From contig NZ_CP129994.1 of the NCBI RefSeq assembly GCF_030505615.1, positions 186,001 to 250,000 on the forward strand: DNA of 64,000 nt, written 5' to 3'. The stretch's first letter is position 1; every line of letters starts with the position of its first letter. The position numbers and the translations under genes were made by a program. Of the stretch, positions 1 to 10,200 are shown piece after piece. Below the pieces are notes generated by a model. The model ran no database searches. It saw only the letters and a list, made by a program, of their open reading frames with translations, and was not told the origin of the DNA. Origin of the DNA: Salinibaculum rarum (GTDB lineage: Archaea; Halobacteriota; Halobacteria; Halobacteriales; Haloarculaceae).

Positions 1-1731
1 TTCGTGCCCAATCTCGAAGATCACGGCTGGCTCAATCTCTACTTTCGTTCCATCCTCGCTCGTGATGTGTGGTTCTAGCCGCTCTGTGAGCATTTCCAAT
101 TCTTCATCAGTTATCCCAGTCCCAACCTTCCCGATCGTTGCATATCCGCTATCGGTTTTCGCCGACAACATGAATGCGCCAAGCAATTCAGCACGCCGTC
201 CTTCGCCCCATTCTGCTCCTGTTACAACTAAATCAAGTGTTTCCACATCCGGTTTGACTTTCAGCCAGTTCTTTCCGCGCTTCCCTGGCGTGTACGTTGC
301 ATCCGGGTTTTTCAGCATAATCCCTTCGTGTCCAGATTCCAGTGCCTCAGCTTCGATGTCAGCGGCATCATCTGCTGAGTTAACGACTCGAAGGTTTGAG
401 TGCCCGTGGTACACGGCGCGTTCACGCGCAGATGAAATCGGGAGATCCGACTCGTCTTCGATAATGATTGGATGTTCACTGGCCCCGGGTTCGAACGCAT
501 GCATCGTGGTCTCGGTGTCTACGAGTGTCCCGCCAGCATCCGCAACACCAGTCACATCAACCGTCACATCTTGGTTGAAGTTGAGATCAGTGATATCCAC
601 ATCACGCCAGCTCGGGAGGACCTCACAGAGCTGTGCATGCCGTTCCTGAAGTGGTTTTTCAAGCAGGTCTACCCCATCAATGTGGAGTGCATCGAATGCG
701 AGGAGTTTCACATTCACCTCTTCACGCATTGCTTCGACGTCGTGCTTACGGCGGAATCTCCGCAGAATCTCTTGGAAGGGTTCAGGTTCATTCGTATCAT
801 CTACGGGAATTACCTCCCCATCGATAACAGCTGGGACATCTACGACTGCGTTGATGTATTCAACAACTTCTGGGAGGGCAGCAGTGACCTCTTCGAGACG
901 CCGCGAGTAAATCTCAGTCTCTGCATCGCCGTCTGTATGGATTTGAACGCGCGCCCCGTCGAATTTTGTGTCCACTGCGACCGTGCCATCGTATTCGTCG
1001 AACGCGTCGTTGATAGACCCGTCTTGCGCGAGCATCGCTTGGACAGGTCGGCCGATTTCGAGAGACATCTCGTCGAGTCCGCTCGCGCCATTATGTTTTG
1101 CGGTAACCGTAACTTCTCCGTAGTCGTTTGATACCTGAATTGCGCGAGCAACCGTTTGCTGCTCGATGTCGTATATTTCGCTAATCGCATCACGGACGGT
1201 TCCTTCACCGACACCGATTCGCATCTCACCGAGGACGAGTCGCACGAGAAATTTTGCTTCCGTCGACGAGGCTTTGTTGAGTAGTCCAACAATCGTGTTG
1301 ACTTTCGTTGATTCACTTCCGCTGCCTTCGACGTCAGCTAACCGTTCGAACTCCGTGTACACTGTATCGAGGGTGAGTGACGTTGTGTTACCACCGCCGA
1401 ATGCGTCGAGGCCTGTTGACGTGTTGGAAATGTAGTCATCGGCAACAGCGCCGACTTCGCCGATGTCCGCGATGCTGTCTTCTACGTCATTGGCATTTGC
1501 GGTGCCACCAGCTGCTTTGGCGATTGCTTCGTAGGCGAGCTGGTCACCAATGTCGATTTTCCGGTCATCCCACCCGGGAAAGATGCGCCCCTGGAGGAAG
1601 CGCGTGGTGAGCCGGAGTGCGGCATCATCGGTGATGTCTCCAAGAAGGTCAGCGGTGCGGCTTGTGGCTTCGAGATCGCCATCGATGCTTTCGAGGTCGG
1701 CTGCTGCGGTAGCGAATGTGTCGAAATCCAT
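1..1731 (-). CDS. lig: ATP-dependent DNA ligase (C-terminus cut by window edge)
   Basis: Seals nicks in duplex DNA using ATP, here presumably joining Okazaki fragments. About 577 residues are visible. An N-terminal DNA-binding domain (about 1-230) is followed by the nucleotidyltransferase core, with motif I KFDGAR placing the adenylated lysine at residue 256. Motif V (EGIMLKNP) and the following GKRGKNWLKVK segment lead into the OB-fold, which runs off the window near FEIGHE, so only the last few dozen residues are missing. The ATG at 1731 has the CAACCATG context seen in other hairpin-led genes, and the reading frame opens shortly after a stem-loop at 1780-1822. It belongs functionally with polB, fen1 and the Dna2-like gene. 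Assignment is secure from the motifs; whether it is a viral or a captured host ligase is not. Confidence 0.95.
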   Translation of the reverse strand, partial: MDFDTFATAAADLESIDGDLEATSRTADLLGDITDDAALRLTTRFLQGRIFPGWDDRKIDIGDQLAYEAIAKAAGGTANANDVEDSIADIGEVGAVADDYISNTSTGLDAFGGGNTTSLTLDTVYTEFERLADVEGSGSESTKVNTIVGLLNKASSTEAKFLVRLVLGEMRIGVGEGTVRDAISEIYDIEQQTVARAIQVSNDYGEVTVTAKHNGASGLDEMSLEIGRPVQAMLAQDGSINDAFDEYDGTVAVDTKFDGARVQIHTDGDAETEIYSRRLEEVTAALPEVVEYINAVVDVPAVIDGEVIPVDDTNEPEPFQEILRRFRRKHDVEAMREEVNVKLLAFDALHIDGVDLLEKPLQERHAQLCEVLPSWRDVDITDLNFNQDVTVDVTGVADAGGTLVDTETTMHAFEPGASEHPIIIEDESDLPISSARERAVYHGHSNLRVVNSADDAADIEAEALESGHEGIMLKNPDATYTPGKRGKNWLKVKPDVETLDLVVTGAEWGEGRRAELLGAFMLSAKTDSGYATIGKVGTGITDEELEMLTERLEPHITSEDGTKVEIEPAVIFEIGHE

Positions 1732-1779
1732 GGTTGTTTTGAGTTGGCTGTGGTGGTGTGGAGTGCGTGTTACTGGCAC

Positions 1780-1822
1780 TGCGGCGCACGGGTCACATTG
1801 ACGCATTTAGCCGTGCGCCGCA
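1780..1822 (-). promoter_or_regulatory. Leader stem-loop of the ligase gene
   Basis: Perfect 12-bp arms (1780-1791 and 1811-1822) enclose a 19-nt loop. The element ends 48 nt before the ligase ATG. In mRNA sense the loop ends in GTGAC beside the second arm. Confidence 0.75.
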
Positions 1823-1904
1823 CCTGGAACGTGTACGTATTCGATGTGTAGGGTTTCGGGCCGCTTAGTGTATTGCGTTTCGTCGTGCGATCCGGGAAAA
1901 CGCC

Positions 1905-1912
1905 TTTATAAA
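1905..1912 (+). promoter_or_regulatory. TATA box for leaderless transcript
   Basis: TTTATAAA is centred about 27 nt before the ATG at 1935. That is the spacing expected for an archaeal promoter producing a leaderless mRNA, so it also supports the chosen start. Confidence 0.7.
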
Positions 1913-1934
1913 CAGAGTGTGTATGTCTACTTAA

Positions 1935-2495
1935 ATGGGCGAAGTGGTTTCCGAGTTAGAGCCATTTTTCGAACTTGAACTCCCTGATGATTGGGTGCTT
2001 AGCCCTGCTACCCGTGAACTCGGCGGCCCTGCCATTCAACTTGAACTCGAGTACACTCGCCGACCTGATGTTACCTTCGCCAATCACACCGCAGATGGCT
2101 TCGAAACCGAATGGTACAACGTCAGCACTACCATCTCTCTTTGGTGGTACGCTGCTGATAACGAATATGTCATTGAGGGTCCTGCAATGGTTGAGCACTG
2201 TACTGCTGACGCAGAAACCGCGGAACATAAACTCCGTGAAGCAATGGGCGTCACGCGGTCCCACGCAGAACGTCGATGGATTGGTCTTGCCTGCCGGAAT
2301 GTCGATGGGATCGGCCCAGTGACCGTGCAACGCCTCCACGAAGAGTACGGCCAGCTTGAACGCATCTTAGACGCCAGCCCAACACGACTCAAAACCATCC
2401 CGAATGTGACCGGTGATGCTATCAGCGAAGTTCGTCGTCAGTTCAAACTCAATGGTGACGATCAGGAGCAACTCACTGAATGGGCTTCCTCGTGA
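1935..2495 (+). CDS. Helix-hairpin-helix protein, function unknown
   Basis: An acidic 186-residue protein. Residues about 120-170 form two helix-hairpin-helix-like repeats (VDGIGPVTVQRL, then LKTIPNVTGDAISEV), the same type of DNA-binding tail found in archaeal nucleases and repair proteins. The first 110 residues are beta-rich and match no family I recognise. Single gene, divergent from the ligase, with its own TATA box and no leader. A DNA-binding role is inferred from the HhH motifs only; no catalytic residues are evident. Confidence 0.8.
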   Translation: MGEVVSELEPFFELELPDDWVLSPATRELGGPAIQLELEYTRRPDVTFANHTADGFETEWYNVSTTISLWWYAADNEYVIEGPAMVEHCTADAETAEHKLREAMGVTRSHAERRWIGLACRNVDGIGPVTVQRLHEEYGQLERILDASPTRLKTIPNVTGDAISEVRRQFKLNGDDQEQLTEWASS

Positions 2496-2642
2496 CGATT
2501 ATACAGAGGTTAGCACATAGCGCTAACTGAGAAGCGGAGCACCGCCCTTCACGGACTGAGTGATTGATGAGAAGAGTGGACTGTTCTGAGAGGGGCTTTC
2601 CTGGTGGTGTATCGAAGAAAATGATAGGGGAGACTGGAGAGG

Positions 2643-5600
2643 TCACATGAATTGCGCGAGACCGGCTTGTCCATGGTCAGTGTTGAGTTCGTCCCATGTC
2701 ACCCCGACAGCAGTGATGACGCGAGAGATAGGGCCTCTTAGGGTCTTGCTTCGCATTTTCTCCCAGTCTACGCGGAATTCTGGTGGGACTTGGTCGGGGT
2801 ACTCATAACAGATCACGTCTGGTTTCTTCTTGAAGTTCCGGTAAGTCTCGTTGGACGTGACATCAAGGTTGAGTTCGTCTTCGGCTTCAGCGTATTCGGT
2901 CCAGAAACTCCGATCGACGCCCTCAAGATAGACGCGTTTCGGTTTACTGCCTTCTCCGAAGTTTGTCCCGAGGACTTCGTTGGCGTACAGTGCTCCGCGT
3001 GGTTGTGCACCTGGGTTGTCGTATTCTTCGAGGGGTTGTCCAAGGCCACCGGGAATCCCGACATCTTCGATAGTGATGTCCCCATCAGGCCGGAATTCCT
3101 GGAGTGTCTCATTGAGGTATTCTTTCACATCGTCGATGCTTTCACCGGTGACGAGCATCTTGATGACTTTCTTTTGGACTTTCTTTGTGACGGGTGCGAT
3201 GTCGGAGCGTTTGTACTCGAATCCGGTGATGTCGATGTCATCAACGTGTTTACCCTCTTTCCACAGAATCCTTCCTGCATACCTCTTTTTCTTACCTGCT
3301 TGCAGGAAGCGTTTGTAGAGTTTCTCGGCTTCGATGAGGAAGCGGTGGTCGTCAGCGTTGAGTTCCTTGGCGGCGAAGTTGTCGTAGCGATTGTTGATCT
3401 CTTCCTCGATTTCGAAGGTCTTGATGATGGTAGCGAGGAGGTTCCACAGTTCGTCGTCACTCATGTTGGGGTGAGTGTTGCGGAACTCGTCGGTGAGTTT
3501 GAGGTCGCCGTCGTCGGTGATGAGTTCGGGATGTTCTTCTTTGAACCCGTCAGGGATTTTGTCAAGGTCGTCCCACCCGACATCTTTGAGACTTAACATG
3601 ACAGAATCCGTATCTCCGTAGGTAACCTCGTATCCTAGCTCTTCACTGACGGTTTCAGTGAAGTTAATAACTTCGCGCCCTACGGCGGTTACAGCGGCGC
3701 TCATCTCGGCGTCGTAGAGTCGGAATTGTTCCCAACCAAGCACCCCGTAGAGGCTATTCATCACTACCTTGACACTTGCCTGTTGACGGTCGTATGTCTT
3801 GTACTCTTTCGTATCGGGATCGTGCTCATTTCGCAGAGACTTTTTCTTCTCCCGCTCGTTCAGCAGTTCATTCACCATCCCACGAATCATTCCATCTTCT
3901 CCTTTTTCGAAGTATACACGGAACGACGACCCATCCTCTTTCTTGATTTCGGGTGATCGGAATAACTCCTCGTCGTCGTAGTCTTTAGGATTTTCAACCT
4001 TTGTGTCCGGCGAAGCGTTAATCGAGCACATCGACATCGGATAAAGGCTCTTCAAGTCAAGAACTGACACATCTTCGACAAGACCGTTCGTAGGTTCGAA
4101 CACAGCCCCACCCTCAAACTCTTCATCACTCCCAGCAAACTTCCCTTTCGACGGCAGGACGTACTCTCCGTGCATCTTGTGGAGTACGTACATGTCACAT
4201 GCGTCACCGGGAATCGGTGCATCCTCCAGCTTACACCCGACGAACGTCCGGACCTCATTCCAGAACGGGATGATCGACTGCTTCTTGTCAAGTTCCACGC
4301 ACAGCTCCACGTCGCGCAGGTTGTATTCCAGCAGTCGTTCCGGGTCGTTCTCCCACAAGTCACCGATGTCACCTTCGTACCGCTCTTTATTCGCTCCCAG
4401 TTCCATTTCACCGACTGCGTCCAACCGGTACGATTCTAGTTCGGTGAACTGCGTCCGCTTGTAGGCTTCCAATAGGTCGAGCACGACACGGCCTTTGATG
4501 TCAGGACCTCCCCACCCGCCGCTCCACACTTCATTGATGCGTGACAACCGGTCAGGACTCAGGTTCTTCTCACTTTCATCATCAAGTTTTTCCAGGCGAT
4601 TTACGAGGTACGATGCGTCGAAATCCTCAAAATTCCACCCTGTGAGAACCGATGGGTTGGTCCTATGGATGTATCTGAGGTACGATTCCAACATCGCTTC
4701 TTCACTTTCGAACGTTCGAACATCCAGCCCCGCTTCGTTCTCCTCATTGAGGAACTCGTAGTCCGGCAGATCGTTCTCCGACGGGATCTCGCCGTCTCCA
4801 TCTGGCGCTTCGTACAGCCATACGATGTACTGGTTATCTTCTGAGTCGTACGATGTGAGGCAGATGATCGGTTGTTCTGCATCCTCTGGTTCAGGGAATC
4901 CATATCGGTCATCCACCTCAATGTCCATCATGTGGACACGGGGTTGCTTCGTTAGCTCAACCGGCTCCACGTTTTCTGCCTTCACTTTGATTGTGTCGTC
5001 GTTTTGCCGGTTCTTGGGGACACGAACGCCGCTGCTGATGTCCTTATCGATAAGGAACCGGTTCGGGAACAAAACGTCAGCTTCGTAGTGCTCGTAATCG
5101 TCACGAATCTGTCCGACATTCCGCGGAACCTCGGTGTAGACACGAACAACTTCTTCCCCACGAATTGTCTCAAACTGTTCCTTAGATTCATCCCACACGC
5201 GTTCAGTGCCACGGACACAAGATTCCGCCTCAACCTCGTCACGCTCGTCAATTGGCACGTAGAAGTACGGTTTGAACCCGTGCACTTCGACGTGTTCGAG
5301 CTCTCCATCTTCAGTCTGCCCGAAAACATGCAGTACGGGTCGCTGTGTGTCGTTGTCGAGGAATTTCGTGTCGTAACTGATTTGCATTACCGCAATGTCA
5401 ATTTCCTCGTCAACGTCATCATCGTCTACGTCGTATTCGAGTTCGTCGTTATCGTTGTTGCCTTTGTCGGTGGAATTGTGGTTGTCTACGTTCTCAGATG
5501 ATTCTGACCGTACTGGGACATCGTTAGAGTTGTTTCCGACAACTGCTGCTGCTTCATTCTCTGGTCTGACTTCCTCCCCGTTGTCATTTTCTTCATTATG

Positions 5601-5789
5601 CTGTTCGACTTTTTGTGCTGCTTTTTGTGCTTCCGCAGGTAGTGGACTTGACGAAGATACGGATTCTGTCATAGTACCATCTGTGGAGTTACTCTCACTT
5701 TGTGCTGCACTGGGATTGACGTCCTCGTTAGTATCGTTGTCTCGTAAGTCAGTTCGAATCTCGGGCTCGTGTGTGTTCTTTCCACTCAT
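2643..5789 (-). CDS. polB: Family B DNA polymerase with acidic N-terminal extension
   Basis: Replicative DNA polymerase with proofreading, 1048 residues. The 3'-5' exonuclease motifs are intact: DIE (D289, E291), NFEDFD and YNLRD. The polymerase motifs are DLKSLYP (D578, with Met where many relatives have Ser after YP), the KVVMNSLYG motif B and YGDTDS (D726, D728). A KKRYAG thumb segment follows. The first about 120 residues are a low-complexity Asp/Glu/Asn/Ser tail absent from the conserved fold. The C-terminus reads GQAGLAQFM, a good PCNA-interacting peptide, so the enzyme probably binds a sliding clamp. The leader is long (about 150 nt) and holds one stem-loop plus a smaller hairpin at 5827-5842. 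Confidence 0.97.
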   Translation of the reverse strand: MSGKNTHEPEIRTDLRDNDTNEDVNPSAAQSESNSTDGTMTESVSSSSPLPAEAQKAAQKVEQHNEENDNGEEVRPENEAAAVVGNNSNDVPVRSESSENVDNHNSTDKGNNDNDELEYDVDDDDVDEEIDIAVMQISYDTKFLDNDTQRPVLHVFGQTEDGELEHVEVHGFKPYFYVPIDERDEVEAESCVRGTERVWDESKEQFETIRGEEVVRVYTEVPRNVGQIRDDYEHYEADVLFPNRFLIDKDISSGVRVPKNRQNDDTIKVKAENVEPVELTKQPRVHMMDIEVDDRYGFPEPEDAEQPIICLTSYDSEDNQYIVWLYEAPDGDGEIPSENDLPDYEFLNEENEAGLDVRTFESEEAMLESYLRYIHRTNPSVLTGWNFEDFDASYLVNRLEKLDDESEKNLSPDRLSRINEVWSGGWGGPDIKGRVVLDLLEAYKRTQFTELESYRLDAVGEMELGANKERYEGDIGDLWENDPERLLEYNLRDVELCVELDKKQSIIPFWNEVRTFVGCKLEDAPIPGDACDMYVLHKMHGEYVLPSKGKFAGSDEEFEGGAVFEPTNGLVEDVSVLDLKSLYPMSMCSINASPDTKVENPKDYDDEELFRSPEIKKEDGSSFRVYFEKGEDGMIRGMVNELLNEREKKKSLRNEHDPDTKEYKTYDRQQASVKVVMNSLYGVLGWEQFRLYDAEMSAAVTAVGREVINFTETVSEELGYEVTYGDTDSVMLSLKDVGWDDLDKIPDGFKEEHPELITDDGDLKLTDEFRNTHPNMSDDELWNLLATIIKTFEIEEEINNRYDNFAAKELNADDHRFLIEAEKLYKRFLQAGKKKRYAGRILWKEGKHVDDIDITGFEYKRSDIAPVTKKVQKKVIKMLVTGESIDDVKEYLNETLQEFRPDGDITIEDVGIPGGLGQPLEEYDNPGAQPRGALYANEVLGTNFGEGSKPKRVYLEGVDRSFWTEYAEAEDELNLDVTSNETYRNFKKKPDVICYEYPDQVPPEFRVDWEKMRSKTLRGPISRVITAVGVTWDELNTDHGQAGLAQFM

Positions 5790-5943
5790 AAGTTCTATTG
5801 GGAATATTATTGGTGCTTACTTCAGAGAGGTGTTTTCACACCTTTGACTCAGTTGGATGTGTCTGTGTGTACAGACTGTAATGGTTAGTACGTTCGGTTC
5901 CCGCACCGAGATGTTACCGGGTCTGTGACTCCCGGGCACCACA

Positions 5944-5980
5944 GCGCGGCCGTCTCTACTCTGCCTTTGGACGGCCGCGC
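5944..5980 (-). promoter_or_regulatory. Leader stem-loop of polB
   Basis: Perfect 11-bp arms (5944-5954, 5970-5980) with a 15-nt loop ending GTAGA in mRNA sense. It lies about 155 nt before the polB start, further away than most. It is also downstream of the stop codon at 6018, so a terminator role for that gene cannot be excluded here. Confidence 0.65.
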
Positions 5981-6017
5981 ACTCACACGCTACCTGAGCA
6001 ACACGCGACACACGCAA

Positions 6018-6578
6018 TTATGCTTTCACCCATCCCTCAGTGAGTGTCTGCTGGTCACGACCGTCGTCAGTTTCGCTTGTTTTATCTCTGCCGTCGTGGG
6101 TTTGAGTAGTGTTGGTTGTTGTTTCTCCAGTTAGCGTTTGCTGGGCGCGTTCCTTGCTTGTTGTGCTGTCATCTTCAGATGCGGTTTCAGTCTTGGATGC
6201 GGGTTTCACGGAATCTCCATCAGATGGTGCATCATCTACACCGATGATGACATCCGCATCAGCGTTGAAGAACTCTTGGAAAGCAACACCATCAGCATCG
6301 ATGGTGTCCACTGGTTCTTCTGATTCTGTGTTGTAGGAGTCTTCAGATTCGGGTGTAGTATCGTTGTTAAGGTTCTGCGCTGCTAGTTCGGTTGCTAGTG
6401 TGATGACAGCAGCTTCGTGGTCTGTCTTGTTGTCATCTACGTGTGTTGCTGACACATCCAGTGAGTCGTATTCTTTGAATGCTTCTTTTGGGATCGATGT
6501 GTCTGGCCGTTCTTCTTCGAAGTAGTACCGAATGCGAGCTAGGAGTGTATGTAGCCCGAAGATTTCGTTCTTTTTCAT
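6018..6578 (-). CDS. UPF0058-like protein with low-complexity tail
   Basis: 186 residues. The first about 75 residues (start MKKNEIFGLHTLLARIRYYF, then SATHVDDNKTDHEAAVITLA) match the pattern of the small haloarchaeal UPF0058 family, whose function is not established. Normal members stop there. This one carries about 110 extra acidic, Thr/Ser-rich residues. Two QQTLT repeats occur in the tail; the last (QQTLTEGW near the C-terminus) is a weak PIP-like candidate. The start has the AAACTATG context and a stem-loop 47 nt upstream. Function unknown. Confidence 0.8.
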   Translation of the reverse strand: MKKNEIFGLHTLLARIRYYFEEERPDTSIPKEAFKEYDSLDVSATHVDDNKTDHEAAVITLATELAAQNLNNDTTPESEDSYNTESEEPVDTIDADGVAFQEFFNADADVIIGVDDAPSDGDSVKPASKTETASEDDSTTSKERAQQTLTGETTTNTTQTHDGRDKTSETDDGRDQQTLTEGWVKA

Positions 6579-6625
6579 AGTTTGAGCCTCGTGGAGTTGT
6601 CTGCTGTCTACCTGGGCAGTTCGCC

Positions 6626-6667
6626 CGTGCCGCCGCGTTCATCCCGTATACAACGCGCGGCGGCACG
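6626..6667 (-). promoter_or_regulatory. Leader stem-loop of the UPF0058-like gene
   Basis: Arms of 12 bp (6626-6637, 6656-6667) and an 18-nt loop ending GATGAA in mRNA sense; 47 nt before the ATG. Confidence 0.75.
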
Positions 6668-6694
6668 TATTCGACCGGGATGATGGTGTAAACC

Positions 6695-6979
6695 CTATTC
6701 AGCTGCGGGTAGTTTCTCTTGTGTAGTTTCCAATTGGGCTTCGATGTAGCTCGTGTTGAGCACGGTGTCTTCACCTTCTTGATATGCTTCTGCGAGGTCA
6801 GATTCGAGGTTTTGAAGAGCGTCGGGCACGGTTTGATAGTGCTTGCGGACCTCTGTAACAGCATCAAGGAGTGTGGCGATATGGTACTCGTGCAAGTGGT
6901 CGGCTTCGGCACTCTTGATTGCTGTCACGGTATTCTCTAGGATTGTTGCGGGTGAGGTGTGAGTGTTTGTTCGGGTCAT
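6695..6979 (-). CDS. Small helical protein of unknown function
   Basis: 94 residues if started at the ATG at 6979 (MTRTNTHTS). An upstream frame extension to 7084 would translate through the stem-loop and is unlikely. The protein is acidic and predicted largely helical, with heptad-like spacing in the second half (DLAEAYQEGEDTVLN). It sits alone between the UPF0058-like gene and the Dna2-like gene. No family recognised. Confidence 0.65.
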   Translation of the reverse strand: MTRTNTHTSPATILENTVTAIKSAEADHLHEYHIATLLDAVTEVRKHYQTVPDALQNLESDLAEAYQEGEDTVLNTSYIEAQLETTQEKLPAAE

Positions 6980-7047
6980 GGCTGTGTGATAGGCGTCAGT
7001 GTGGTTTACGCGGTTTGTGGCACCCGGGTACTCACCAGGAGGCGTTC

Positions 7048-7083
7048 TGACCGCGCCTTCATTTTGTACACTGGGCGCGGTCA
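7048..7083 (-). promoter_or_regulatory. Leader stem-loop of the 94-residue protein gene
   Basis: Arms of 10 bp (7048-7057, 7074-7083) and a 16-nt loop ending AATGAA in mRNA sense; 68 nt before the ATG at 6979. Confidence 0.75.
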
Positions 7084-7193
7084 CACGGGTTATTGCGGAT
7101 GTATGTCTCTGTTGGTTTCTCAGATGCGTGACTTACTGTACTGTGGGAGTATTGGTTGTCTAACTACCCGGTTAACTGTGTTCTACGTAGTGG

Positions 7194-7208
7194 TTTTACC
7201 GGTAAAAA
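7194..7208 (-). terminator. Palindrome with T-run after the Dna2-like gene
   Basis: A 14-bp perfect palindrome TTTTACCGGTAAAA. It lies 30 nt downstream of the helicase stop codon and gives a six-T run in minus-strand sense, so an archaeal T-rich terminator is the simplest reading. A dimeric repressor operator is an alternative. Confidence 0.4.
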
Positions 7209-7237
7209 AGTTCGTTCTTGCTCTGCTGTGGGTTTCG

Positions 7238-10200
7238 TCACCCATCTAAGCTATGCAGGGAAGTGATATCTGCGTCAATTGATGACATTTCGTCATCTGG
7301 ACCGAGCGTGTACACTTCGAGGCGTGGGTTTCGCGGCAGTGAACCTGGCTGTTCTGCTGTGAATTCGCTGAGTGTCCCTTCCCAACTTGGGTTCGTATCT
7401 GAATCTAAGACACCTAGTTCTGTTGCTAGACCTTTCCATAGTTTCGTGTGCTCATATTCGTCGGTATCGAGGGGTGTGTGCCGGAAAATGCTTTTACTGG
7501 CAATGACGATAAGCTTCTTCTTCATTCGGCTCACAGCGACGTTCACGCGGTTTAGATTCAGGAGGAATTCGCTTTCAGCATCAATGTAGTCCGGATCGCT
7601 TACTGTCCCGTTCATCAGCATCACGTCCCGTTCTCCTCCCTGGAACCGCTCAACTGTATCAATGTCCACATCAGAGTGTGGGTTGGTGAGATCTCGCATA
7701 CTCTGCTCAATGAGACTCCGTTGTGCGTTGTGGGGTGTCACGACGCCACTTGTCTCATTCGGGTGGAGACCATCGATGAGGTAGTGCGTGATGCGCTCTT
7801 CTACTTGGTTTGATTGTTGTGCAGCTGTCCCATCATACGTGACTAGTGTGATTGGTTTTTCTTCGTTTAGCGCCGTTGCGATGGCCTGTGTTGACGGTGA
7901 TGGTGTGGCCATCGTTTCAGTTTTTTCTGAGTAGTACTCCAGGTCGTCTGCTTCGTAGACGTGCCGTTGCAGGAATTCTGGCAGCACTTTGTGTGACCGG
8001 TATGATTTTGGGAATTGCGTCACGGGGATGGGGAGTTCGTCGCGTTCCATGTGATCAATGGCAACTTGGATGCGATCACGGAGATCGTCTGATATCACCT
8101 TGAGTTCTTCGCCTTTGAGAAGGCGAACGTAATTCAGACTGGAGAGGTACGGTGCAAACGTCATTACGCTTGGTCGGAATTCGTTACTCCAGTCGTATTG
8201 GTTCACTGGCGGCATCTGACGATGATCCCCAGCAAGAAGGACTTGTCCCCCGCGATCGTAGAAGGCTCCTGCGAGGAATAGCTTCGCCGGTGACAGCATA
8301 GATGCTTCATCTGCGACAAGCAGATCAAACGCAGAGACACCTTGTTCGTGCAGTTTAGTTGAAGTTGGTTTCCCGCCCATATCGAAGATTCGCCATGCCC
8401 GAATCGGTGTTGCAAACACTAACGTGTGCTTGATACTGCTTGGGTCGTCGTCTTCATCAGCATCTTCGAAGAGTAGTCGGCTTTTGAGATCGTACCACAC
8501 GTCTTCGTCGGGGTCATCTCCGTTGTATGTCGCGTATTCAACGCCTGGAACGGTGTCAACATCTATCTCTGGATTAGTCGGTTTCTCTGCGCCGGTTACA
8601 CGGATGAGGCGCAGGTTGTCGAAGACGTCTTTCTCACCATGTTCTTTGTAGGCTTCAATGACTGCTGCGATGTCTTCCATCGCTTCGTTGATTGCTTTGT
8701 TACTTGCTCCGGTGATCAATCCGCAGCATTGGTCGTTATTCACGCCAGCTGCGTAGACGCGTGCTGCAACTCCAGGTCCAATTCCGCCCGTGGTTTTTCC
8801 TGTTCCAGGTGCTCCGTGAAGGACCGATAATTCACGCGTTGCTTCTGTGATGAACTCCCGTTGCGCGGTGTTCGGTGGGAAGAGCCCGTAGTCGTTGTCA
8901 GGGTTTTCTTCCGTCCAGTTCGTTTGCCAATCTACGAAGTCTTCGATGTCTTGTTCGGAGAACCGCAGAGAACAGGGGCATGTGGTTTCTCCACTCCGGA
9001 GCTCCTCGATCAATGAGTACGTATCATTGTTTGTTGGGTGTTTGAGGGCGTCTTCTGTGAAACTCGCGGTGATGTCGCTTGGGCGCGGGTCAAGGAAAAA
9101 CACGCGACCTTCGTACACTGCGTACGCTGAGCTGTCATCGTCACGTGCGTCTGTATCCCATCCGCGACGATGCGGTGTGTCCAGCGAGAGAACCCCATCC
9201 TCGTCATCGTTGTAATAGGATTGGCCGTGCATTTCGATGGTGAGCTCGTACGCTGAGTTGTCGGCGGCTTGATCTAGATTCACAACACGACTGAGCGTCC
9301 CTCGCTCAATGTTGTTTGGCTCCCATACGTCAGTTGAGTCTACTGGTGTCGCTGTGAGATATGCACCAGAACTTCCGCCAGCTGTAGCATCTTTTGTACG
9401 AATCACATCTCGGTACTCTTCTGGTGAGCTGATGTTCTCAAGAAGATCGTAGGCGAGGGATCCGTGCACGAGGAGTTTCCCGTTTCGCTCTTCGAAATCT
9501 TCGACAGTGAAAATCAGGGATTCCCCGTTTGCAAGCCGATTCCGTGGCCGCTCATGGTATTGCTGTGTGGTTTCAGCGTGATCCGCAGTGTATTCAAGGC
9601 CGAGGTATTCCATGCAAGCCTCAGCAAGCGTATCCGCACCAGTATCAGTTGCTTGCTTGAATTCCTCGAGGGTCATTGGAGTTTTACTGTGGTCGTAGTT
9701 TTTGTGCCACACTCCTCGGTCGATCCGCATGAGCGCGTCTGTGAATTCTTCGACGAGGGCATTGATATCTTCAACAGTGATTGGGACTTTGTTGTCAGCG
9801 TTGTACCCGTGGTACCGGAATCGTTCAATCATCCATGTCTCGTCGATTTCATCTTTGATGGATTCAACCCAGTCTTCATCGATTCGTCCAGCAGCTGCCC
9901 AAATGTATTCGAGGGGGATTTTCGCTCCACTCCGGAAGCGATTCGGATAGAACCCGTCAATGTCGTCGCTGGATTTGTCTAACAGGAAAGATAACGGTTC
10001 GTTTTGCTCTTTTTGATATGGTTGCCGATCATTGAATAGTCGCCAGTTAAACACTCGGGTCAGGTCAACTTCATTGATACTGCTTGGGAGTCGAGAGGTG
10101 TCATCTGGCGTGTATGACCAGTCTGTGCGCGATTTCCGATTGAGAGAGTCTGGCTGGTAATAGTCCGCGATTTGGATGAGTCCCAGAGATGGTGTTCGGT

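Noticed and set aside
3726..5847. Long plus-strand frames inside polB
   Set aside because: They lie wholly antisense to conserved polymerase motifs and have the hydrophobic or Ser-rich composition expected of shadow frames in an acidic gene.
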